Shown: positions 15,424 to 21,329 of the stretch, in pieces
Numbering within the stretch: the first letter of the stretch is position 1
Layout of the letters: every line of letters starts with the position of its first letter
Source of the DNA: a virus
Virus record (IMG/VR): IMGVR_UViG_3300047373_000049
Location: 1 to 28,016 of that record
Strand: one strand, 5' to 3'
Length of the DNA: 28,016 bases
Made by a program: the position numbers and the translations under genes
The notes under the pieces: model-generated
What the model was told of the DNA's origin: nothing
What the model saw: only the letters and a program-made list of their open reading frames with translations
The model's database searches: none

Positions 15424-15824
15424 TATTCTTCCTCAAGAACCAAAGAAACTAAGCCTGTATTGTCAGGCTCAACTGTTCTAACTATAAATGTTGTAGCTGG
15501 TTTTAATACATTGCCACGATTAGTTGTAATTGCATCAACTAATAATTTATCTTCTTGGGATATATAAGGTACATCAGATGCTTTGACTATTGCTCTTGGT
15601 TGATAACCAGCAACAGGCACTGTTCCACCCTCTATGTTGAAATACTCTTGGTCAATAATAATATTAATGTTTTTAGAAAAACCTGAATCAATATCAAAAA
15701 GAGTATCTATTAATGGGAAATCATCCCATAAGGATTGTTGCACCTCAAAGAATGTAGCAGTAACACCATGACCTGTTGTTGTATCAACATAGGCGTTAAA
15801 ATCTAATGCACTCTCTAAAGGCAT
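15423..15824 (-). CDS. head-tail joining protein, FII-like, paralogue A
   Basis: 133 aa. N-terminus MPLESALDFNAYVDTTTGHG, then a strand with TATFFEVQ, and a longer insert (SLWDDFPLIDTLFDIDSG) that the shorter paralogue lacks. The C-terminal 80 residues align with the neighbour: INIIIDQEY, PRAIVKASDVPYIS, NRGNVLKPATTFIV, NTGLVSLVLEE. Likely a neck protein joining capsid to tail. The ATG sits 4 nt upstream of a weak AAAGT ribosome site, and the gene begins 3 nt after the stop of the small post-capsid gene. Confidence 0.62.
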   Translation of the reverse strand: MPLESALDFNAYVDTTTGHGVTATFFEVQQSLWDDFPLIDTLFDIDSGFSKNINIIIDQEYFNIEGGTVPVAGYQPRAIVKASDVPYISQEDKLLVDAITTNRGNVLKPATTFIVRTVEPDNTGLVSLVLEEE

Positions 15825-15827
15825 GAT

Positions 15828-16043
15828 TTACTTTTTAGCTCTAGTTTTAGGAGCTTTAACTTTTGATGTTTCCAAACCAACACTTCTATCTTCTTTTTTA
15901 GCTTTTGGTTTAGCAACATGGATTTCTGCTTTTTTATAAGCACATAAAGAATGACCCTCAACTTCATTAAGTTCTACTATATCTCCAGCATGAACCTTTG
16001 AACCACCAGCCATTGTATCTTGTAATATTTTATATTTTTTCAT
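15828..16043 (-). CDS. small basic-tailed protein following the capsid gene
   Basis: 71 aa from an ATG at 16041-16043 (MKKYKILQDTMAGGSKVHAG, then DIVELNEVEGHSLCAYKKAE), ending in a Lys/Ala/Pro-rich basic tail (KPKAKKEDRS ... KAPKTRAKK). An upstream ATG at 16083-16085 would add 14 residues encoded by a GC-rich hairpin, and neither start has a Shine-Dalgarno. I prefer the shorter form because the hairpin looks like a non-coding element. The core, a small beta barrel with AGDIVEL, resembles short proteins found directly after capsid genes in marine phages; a role in head decoration or completion is inference. Confidence 0.6.
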   Translation of the reverse strand: MKKYKILQDTMAGGSKVHAGDIVELNEVEGHSLCAYKKAEIHVAKPKAKKEDRSVGLETSKVKAPKTRAKK

Positions 16044-16053
16044 ATTTAAGGTA

Positions 16054-16069
16054 GGGGTGTTTCCACCCC
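16054..16069 (-). other. GC-rich hairpin with GAAA tetraloop between capsid and next gene
   Basis: On the minus strand the sequence is GGGGTG GAAA CACCCC: a perfect 6-bp stem with a GNRA-type tetraloop, starting 24 nt after the capsid stop. It has no U-tract after it, so it is not an ordinary terminator. In an AT-rich genome this stem stands out and could stabilise the 3' end of the capsid message or mark an RNA processing point. Confidence 0.6.
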
Positions 16070-16092
16070 CATTCCATTTAAGCATCAGTTAA

Positions 16093-18672
16093 TTAGTCGC
16101 TTGATTTACAGAAAGATACTGCATGTCTTACAGCTACATCAACAGTTTGTAGAGCAACAATTCTTACTCCACCTGAAGTTGATAATGCATAAGGGTCAAC
16201 AGTAATATCTAGTCCACCATACATACCAATCAATAGGTCTGCAAAGTTACCAAAGTAGAAGTCACCACTTGTTACTTGATTACTTCTGACAACATTATAG
16301 CCATTCATGCTATTGTCAGGAGAAACAACAAACTGAGCAGTGCCAGTAGCCTTTTCAGTTGTTTTTAAAGTACCAAAGTCAGCAGGTCTACATATATAAC
16401 CTAAAGAACCAGTCAATGCGTTGTCATTAGCAACAGCACTTTCCATAGCTACGATTTCTGCCCATGTTGGGTTAGCAGCAGCGAAAGTTGTAGTGTTAAT
16501 ACCTGAAGTATTAGCAATACCTGTTGGTTGACCACTTGAACCTGAACCAGCTAAAGCACCTAAGTCAATTGCAGTAGCGATTGATTTTGTTAGGTCATCT
16601 CTGATTAAGTTCTCAACATCTAAAGAAGATTGTTGTAATAACAGTCTTGTTACATCAGTAAAAGCACCAATGACTTTAGGAGACATAGTTACTGAACCAG
16701 CAGTAAACTCAGACTCAGCAGCAGCACTTCCTTCTGTTGCAATCCATCCAGCAGATGCACCAGCAGTTTTCTTAGGAATTACAACATTACCTTGTAATCC
16801 TCTAAGCATAGTAGCACCAGCTTGCATTACTGATGACTCATTTCTAAGTACATCAATAAAGTCATTTCCTCTGTAATCTTCAGCTACTAGAGTTGAATCA
16901 TCAGATGTGTTTAGGTCTCTTTTACCCCAGCTTCTTAGCACTTCAGCAGGAAGCATAATGCCTTGAGCATCTTTACCATACTGTCTTGCAGCTTCAGCAG
17001 AACATTCAAATTCAAATGCTGCATCTTGTTGTGCTTTTCTGTCAGAAGGATTAGCCATAGCTCTAATTGCTTTAACTAGACTAAATTCTCTTACTTCTTC
17101 TTTGCTCATACCGATTTCTGAAGGAGTTTCTAAAGGAGTGTTGTTAGAAATATTTTCTAATAATACACCTCTGAATTCTTCAACAGATACGCCATCAGCG
17201 ATTGCTTTGTCAGCTAAATCTCTTTTATTGTGTCTAGCTGCTAAATCTATAATCTCTTTTGAGTTTCTTTTAAATTCAGCTTTAGCTTCATCAATAGTCT
17301 GAGTTCTAACTTCATCAAGATTAATATCTTGTTTCTTTTCGTTTTCCATTATTCTCACCTTTGTGTTATTTATTTGTTTTTCTTTAGAACGACCAACACC
17401 AACAAGTCTTGACTGGTCAGCAGGGACTGATACAGAAGAAACTTCCATAGGAGTCCATTGAGCTTTGTAGTAAGTCTCATCATTGTCTTGATATCGTTCC
17501 AGTTTATCAATGCGATACCCTACCGATATGTTCATCCGTATCCCATCTTTTACATCTTCAAATACTTCACGAGCTAAAGCAGATTTACCAAATCTAACTA
17601 CAGCAGTTGTCCTTTTTGCTGTCTCATCTAATTTGAATTCTTCAATCACACCAATTTGTTTTTCCATATTATGGTCTAACAAAAGTGGGGCACGTCCCGA
17701 ATTTATAAACTCCATGTTTATATCATCAGCCGAATGTCCTAGCACTTCCATGCCAAAACTTCTTTCTACAGGCTCTTCACTAGAAACACCTACGCGAACT
17801 ATTCTCTTTTCTTCATCAAGATAAGAGTGTTTAGATAAATCAATAGTTCTATATTTCATAGGCATATCAATTACTTTTCTTTCCTCATCTGATTCAGTCA
17901 TAGATACTTCTTCAGTTGTCTCTAATTCTTCACCTTCATGTTCTACATCCTCATGTTTCTCAAACTCAACAATAACAGTATTGTCAGTCTCAGTAACATT
18001 AAGGATATGTCTATCTTCTTTATTCATAGATTTCTCCTCTTCATTTGTTAATAAAGGATGTTTTTCCAATTCATTAGAATTGAAATCGTTAAAATCCCTA
18101 ATGGGATTAATTTTTGTTAAAGTGCTGAATTTATGTCCCACTTCAGTATCAGTAGGCTCACCACTTCTATAAACTTGTATTAATGCAGCAGGGTCATCTT
18201 CAGTTCCAGTAATAGTTAGTTGACTATTAGGAATATTGATTTTCCCATCTCTTTCAATCTTAATTATTTTTCCTCTAGCTCTTCCACCTGCACTATCCCA
18301 ACTTACAAAATCGCCTAGTTTAAGTGCATCAGGCATAGCTCTATCTTCTTCTTTTTTCATTTGTTCTACCAATCTTTTTGACCAACTAAATCCAGCATCA
18401 CCACCCCATAATGCCCATGCTATTCTTCCATTAGATGGATAACCTTCTTCACCCTGTTTAAAGCCCTTGCCCTTTTTATCTACTTCATGTCTTGAGAAGA
18501 AGCTATACATCCTTTTTACAGTATCATCAGATAGGTTTTCACCAGCCACTATTTGTCTTGCTCTTACAGCTCCAACCCTAGTGCCACCTCTACCATGTTC
18601 CTCACGCCAGTCCAAACCTCTTTGAGCTTCAGTTTTCATACCATCATTAGGCTTAGGCATCTTCTTCTTCAT
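16093..18672 (-). CDS. fused head polyprotein: unknown domain + Tudor-like domain + prohead protease + major capsid protein
   Basis: 859 aa from the ATG at 18670-18672 (AGGGTGGAG just upstream; a GTG at 18678 would add two residues). Residues 1-110: a phage domain with GLDWREEHGRGGTRVGAVRA, FFSRHEVDKKGKG and GYPSNGRIAWALWGGD. Residues 112-190: a Tudor-like (HVA1/DUF2945-type) domain, VSWDSAGGRARGK ... TGTEDDPAALIQVYR ... GHKFSTLTKI. Residues about 216-430: HK97-family prohead protease with catalytic His334 in LLLDHN, Ser383 in NISVGYR, and WTPMEVSSVSVPAD. From 442: an acidic/helical scaffold-like stretch, then an HK97-fold capsid (about 525-859). Protease-capsid fusions are known in marine phages; the protease would cut the scaffold and capsid parts free. 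It overlaps the portal by 20 nt. Two internal SD/ATG pairs are listed separately. Confidence 0.88.
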   Translation of the reverse strand: MKKKMPKPNDGMKTEAQRGLDWREEHGRGGTRVGAVRARQIVAGENLSDDTVKRMYSFFSRHEVDKKGKGFKQGEEGYPSNGRIAWALWGGDAGFSWSKRLVEQMKKEEDRAMPDALKLGDFVSWDSAGGRARGKIIKIERDGKINIPNSQLTITGTEDDPAALIQVYRSGEPTDTEVGHKFSTLTKINPIRDFNDFNSNELEKHPLLTNEEEKSMNKEDRHILNVTETDNTVIVEFEKHEDVEHEGEELETTEEVSMTESDEERKVIDMPMKYRTIDLSKHSYLDEEKRIVRVGVSSEEPVERSFGMEVLGHSADDINMEFINSGRAPLLLDHNMEKQIGVIEEFKLDETAKRTTAVVRFGKSALAREVFEDVKDGIRMNISVGYRIDKLERYQDNDETYYKAQWTPMEVSSVSVPADQSRLVGVGRSKEKQINNTKVRIMENEKKQDINLDEVRTQTIDEAKAEFKRNSKEIIDLAARHNKRDLADKAIADGVSVEEFRGVLLENISNNTPLETPSEIGMSKEEVREFSLVKAIRAMANPSDRKAQQDAAFEFECSAEAARQYGKDAQGIMLPAEVLRSWGKRDLNTSDDSTLVAEDYRGNDFIDVLRNESSVMQAGATMLRGLQGNVVIPKKTAGASAGWIATEGSAAAESEFTAGSVTMSPKVIGAFTDVTRLLLQQSSLDVENLIRDDLTKSIATAIDLGALAGSGSSGQPTGIANTSGINTTTFAAANPTWAEIVAMESAVANDNALTGSLGYICRPADFGTLKTTEKATGTAQFVVSPDNSMNGYNVVRSNQVTSGDFYFGNFADLLIGMYGGLDITVDPYALSTSGGVRIVALQTVDVAVRHAVSFCKSSD
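17347..17362 (-). promoter_or_regulatory. internal ribosome binding site and ATG for the capsid part
   Basis: Within the fused ORF, AAAGGTGAG (17354-17362) stands before an in-frame ATG at 17347-17349 (AAGG to ATG 8 nt). Translation from here gives a 418-aa scaffold-plus-capsid protein, a normal size for an HK97-type capsid precursor. The codons just before it read as a low-complexity linker (KEKQINNTK), as expected of a former intergenic leader. Confidence 0.6.
18025..18039 (-). promoter_or_regulatory. internal ribosome binding site and ATG for the protease part
   Basis: GAGGAG (18034-18039) with 6 nt spacing precedes an in-frame ATG at 18025-18027 (Met216, MNKEDRHILNV). Starting here would skip the first two domains and make a 644-aa protease-capsid protein. 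The encoded NEEEKS is itself purine-rich, so the match could be partly chance. Confidence 0.5.
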
Positions 18673-20149
18673 CTCCACCCTGTATCTTTGCTTCTACAGG
18701 TAGCTTTTGACCAAATGGCTGATAGGCTAGTTCAATATCATATTGTTTAGCTAGTTCTATTTCTTTTTGATGTTGTTCAAATAACTCTTCAGTATCTCTG
18801 CCATAAGATGCAGAAATATCAGAATAGGTAAGTGTTCCATTTTGCAAACCAATAACATTAGCCTGCATTTCTTTTAGTGGGTCAATCCAAGCAAAACTTC
18901 TTGGTATGTAATTAATTGACCTTGCGAATTTATCATATTTACCCATGGGTAAATTAATATATCCAGTTGAGATAGACATCTCTAACCATGATTGGAATAC
19001 TGGGTTTACAAAATGCTCAATTACAAACTGTTGATATATCTGATACATACTTCTATCTTCTAAAGCACCTTGTCTGATACTTGAATAATTTACTGAAGTT
19101 AAATCATTAGATAATGAGTGATAAGAAATGTTTAAACCTGATGCAATACTTCTTAATACACTAGTTGTAAATGACTCAAAAGCAGATGTTGGGTGGGTTG
19201 GGTCAAAACTTTTAAAGTCCATACCTTGAGGTAATTGTTCAAATACTCCAGCCTGTGCGTTCATTGTTGGATTAAAGGTGTCTTCATAAGCACCATCACC
19301 AACATATCCATCACCATCAGGTGAAGTAAAGAAACCCATCTTAGATGCACCAACTCTAGCTGCAACTATTTCTGCTTCTAAATAACCATTTAACATTTTC
19401 ACATTAGCCATTGCTGTAGCAACCAAAGAAACACCTCTAGTTTGTTCTGCCCTAGAAGGTAGGTAAGCATGGATAATCTCATCAGCAGGAACTCTAATGT
19501 GTTGAGCTTGAGCTAAATAATTTCTGTCATATGGATGGTCTTTATATAAATGATAAGCAACTGGTCTGTCATACTTATCTACTTCAACACCCATTTTAAT
19601 TTTGTTTCCAGTAGCTTTGTAAATGTCATTCTTGTTTTCATCTAAATGGTCAGCTTCTAAAAACTGTAATTCAAAACCAAAAGGTGAATTAGTGTTTTTT
19701 ATTTTCCTGATTAGTACTTCGCCATCTCTACATAAAGATTCAACAAATATTTTTTGGCAATCTAAGAATGATAATCTGCCATTAGTTGTACAGTTACCAA
19801 CTTGACCCCATTCTTTCCAAGCTCTTTCAATCAGCAGGTTAGCTCCAATATCTAAAGAACCATTATCGTTCCTAGATTTGGAGCTCACTCTTATGCCATG
19901 CTTACCGATAACATTAGATACCATCAGGTTAAGGTATCGTGCTATATAGCTATCGTTTCTTGCAAGTTCTCTAGCTCTATCTCTTAATATTCTTATGTTA
20001 TCTTTTATTTCAGCATCAGCACTTGTTGAGCTTGTTACAAAATCTGCAAACAATCTACCAGTGTTAGCACCAGTATAGCTTCTTCTATATGCTTGTCTTT
20101 TTTTCTTCTTAGGCTCGTTTACGCCTAATATCCTGTTATACCATGCCAT
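18653..20149 (-). CDS. portal protein, lambda (GpB) family
   Basis: 498 aa. N-terminal basic stretch (EPKKKKRQAYRRSYTGANTG), then LRDRARELARNDSYIARYLNLM and VSNVIGKHGIRV, the family's stem-wing signature. Further marks are ERAWKEWG, FVESLCRDGEVLIRK, FGFELQFLEADHLD, GVEVDKYDRPVAYHLYKDHP, IIHAYLPSRAEQTRG, and the C-terminal SYHSLSNDLTSVNYSSIRQG. All are in the order seen in lambda-type portals, which form the dodecameric DNA channel at one capsid vertex. Length is normal. It overlaps the gpW-like gene by 1 nt and the head polyprotein by 20 nt, so the three are translationally linked. Confidence 0.92.
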   Translation of the reverse strand: MAWYNRILGVNEPKKKKRQAYRRSYTGANTGRLFADFVTSSTSADAEIKDNIRILRDRARELARNDSYIARYLNLMVSNVIGKHGIRVSSKSRNDNGSLDIGANLLIERAWKEWGQVGNCTTNGRLSFLDCQKIFVESLCRDGEVLIRKIKNTNSPFGFELQFLEADHLDENKNDIYKATGNKIKMGVEVDKYDRPVAYHLYKDHPYDRNYLAQAQHIRVPADEIIHAYLPSRAEQTRGVSLVATAMANVKMLNGYLEAEIVAARVGASKMGFFTSPDGDGYVGDGAYEDTFNPTMNAQAGVFEQLPQGMDFKSFDPTHPTSAFESFTTSVLRSIASGLNISYHSLSNDLTSVNYSSIRQGALEDRSMYQIYQQFVIEHFVNPVFQSWLEMSISTGYINLPMGKYDKFARSINYIPRSFAWIDPLKEMQANVIGLQNGTLTYSDISASYGRDTEELFEQHQKEIELAKQYDIELAYQPFGQKLPVEAKIQGGDEEEDA

Positions 20150-20766
20150 TATGTGTAGCTCTTGGGTGTTGAGCCAGTAGCACTACCAAAATTAACCTTA
20201 ATGGTATTGCCTGACCCTCTGTTGTTTTTAATTCTCTGTATTTTAACTTCTTTTAGATATTCAGCTTTGTATCTATCTCTAAAAGTCATTAGTTCATCTA
20301 TAGACATTCTTGATAATGACCTTCCAGCTATAGACATAGATGATTGGTCTATATTTGCCCTGTTCTCAATTACAGCTTCTATGCTATCTAAAACAATCTT
20401 TGCATGACTTCTAACTGAAGCAGTTGTAGTTGCATAATTATCTTGAACTTCTACAAATCCTTCTTCTAGTTTAACTCTTGCAGAGTCAGAGCTTCTAGTC
20501 ATATAAGAAACCCAGTTGTAATTGCCTTTTGTGTATGAAGCAGTGTTGTTTGCTTCAATGATATAGGTATCGTTTGATTCAGTTGCAGTTAATGTGAAAT
20601 TAGAAGCTGTAGCACCATCAACTAAATTGAACTCATAGGATAATGAGTAAGATGCTATTGGGTAATCTTCTGATAAATCGTCTCTTTTCCATGCCCAAAA
20701 GTCTCCCAACTGAAGCTCAGTAGGAACTTGGGATGGATAATTTGTTGAATCAAATTTGTTGCTCAA
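20149..20766 (-). CDS. gpW-like head-tail joining protein with extra N-terminal beta domain
   Basis: 205 aa from a TTG start at 20764-20766; GAGG lies 7 nt upstream and no ATG or GTG is available in frame. Residues 1-115 are beta-rich (VPTELQLGDFWAWKRDDLSEDYP, SYEFNLVDG, YNWVSYMTRSSD). Residues about 115-195 carry the gpW-like helical hairpin: LDSIEAVIENRANIDQSSMS, then IAGRSLSRMSIDELMTFRDR and YKAEYLKEVKI, ending in a strand, GNTIKVNFG. gpW stops the packaged DNA leaking from the portal and gives the tail a docking site. The same two-part architecture occurs in other phages, so the fusion itself is probably established. It is the first gene after the terminator at 20844-20880 and lies directly upstream of the portal gene. 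Confidence 0.75.
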   Translation of the reverse strand: MSNKFDSTNYPSQVPTELQLGDFWAWKRDDLSEDYPIASYSLSYEFNLVDGATASNFTLTATESNDTYIIEANNTASYTKGNYNWVSYMTRSSDSARVKLEEGFVEVQDNYATTTASVRSHAKIVLDSIEAVIENRANIDQSSMSIAGRSLSRMSIDELMTFRDRYKAEYLKEVKIQRIKNNRGSGNTIKVNFGSATGSTPKSYT

Positions 20767-20787
20767 GCAAAAACCTCATAAATGTTT

Positions 20788-20805
20788 TAGATATATCTAT
20801 ATCTA
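20788..20805. promoter_or_regulatory. perfect 8-bp palindrome, operator-like
   Basis: TAGATATA-TC-TATATCTA, an inverted repeat of two 8-nt arms with a 2-nt centre, 22 nt upstream of the TTG start of the gpW-like gene. Its position between the terminator and the first head gene suggests a binding site for a regulator or an RNA hairpin in the leader. Such AT palindromes arise easily in AT-rich DNA. Confidence 0.4.
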
Positions 20806-20833
20806 ACACTAAAGTGCAATAGGTTATTGTCAA
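20805..20833 (-). promoter_or_regulatory. candidate promoter for the head operon (weak -10)
   Basis: A perfect TTGACA at 20828-20833 (minus strand) lies just after the terminator at 20844-20880 and in front of the head genes. At 17 nt spacing the -10 position reads AGTGTT, a poor match, so the site may use another sigma factor or an activator, or may be chance. Confidence 0.3.
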
Positions 20834-20843
20834 TATCAAAAGG

Positions 20844-20880
20844 GCAAAAAATAAAAAAGGCTCAATTAAGAGCCTTTTGT
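20844..20880 (-). terminator. rho-independent terminator after the 117-codon gene
   Basis: On the minus strand AAAAGGCTC-TTAATT-GAGCCTTTT forms a perfect 9-bp stem (20855-20878) followed by TTATTTTTTG, a T-rich tail. It starts 16 nt after the stop of the upstream gene and would end transcription before the head genes unless antiterminated. Confidence 0.88.
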
Positions 20881-20893
20881 CATTTTGGTGGGA

Positions 20894-21247
20894 TTATGCG
20901 GTTTGCATATTAACCTGCTCTACATCTTCTTCAGTTAATGTGTGATTAGGATTACCAATCGCACAACCTTTCATATAAAAATCACCAAGAGATTCTATAG
21001 ATTTATATAAGTCAGATAGGTCAGTATTGTTTTCTGAATATCCAAGACATACAGTTTGTGAATCACTCATAAAAAACATGCTCTCTATCATTCTTTCTGA
21101 GGGTGTTTTAGTAAGTGCAAAGTTAGTTACATAGTTTTGCACCATGCTACATGCTTTTTTATACTTTGCTCTATCTTTAGTTCTAATTTCAAAATCAGCA
21201 AGTACATCTCCATCTCTTGTCATCATTGTATCTAATTCGCTTTTCAT
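20894..21247 (-). CDS. unknown protein in a single-gene unit between terminase and head genes
   Basis: 117 aa from the ATG at 21245-21247, which has a strong AAGGAG 6 nt upstream; a longer form from 21271 has a poorer site. Sequence MKSELDTMMTRDGDVLADFE, then KDRAKYKKACSMVQNYVTNF and MIESMFFMSDSQTVCLGYSE. It has three Cys residues (37, 72 and 95 from this start, by rough count) but no clear metal motif, no membrane segment and no family I recognise. A weak promoter candidate lies upstream and a clear terminator downstream, so it can be transcribed alone, as is typical of a moron. It breaks the usual terminase-to-head gene order. Confidence 0.72.
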   Translation of the reverse strand: MKSELDTMMTRDGDVLADFEIRTKDRAKYKKACSMVQNYVTNFALTKTPSERMIESMFFMSDSQTVCLGYSENNTDLSDLYKSIESLGDFYMKGCAIGNPNHTLTEEDVEQVNMQTA

Positions 21248-21300
21248 GTTTGACTCCTTTTTGTTTAACATACTACCTATATTACCTATAAATATATAAA

Positions 21301-21329
21301 TGTATATAGATTGAATGAAAAAACAGCAA
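21301..21329 (-). promoter_or_regulatory. candidate promoter for the single-gene unit
   Basis: TTGCTG (21324-21329), 17 nt spacer, TATACA (21301-21306) on the minus strand, with very AT-rich flanks. Two direct copies of TATAGGTA with a 9-nt period follow at 21274-21290, close to the likely transcription start. Each box matches the consensus only partly. Confidence 0.35.

Noticed and set aside
16054-16069. Hairpin after the capsid gene as a transcription terminator
   Set aside because: No T-tract follows the stem on the minus strand, and essential neck and tail genes lie downstream without another promoter in view.
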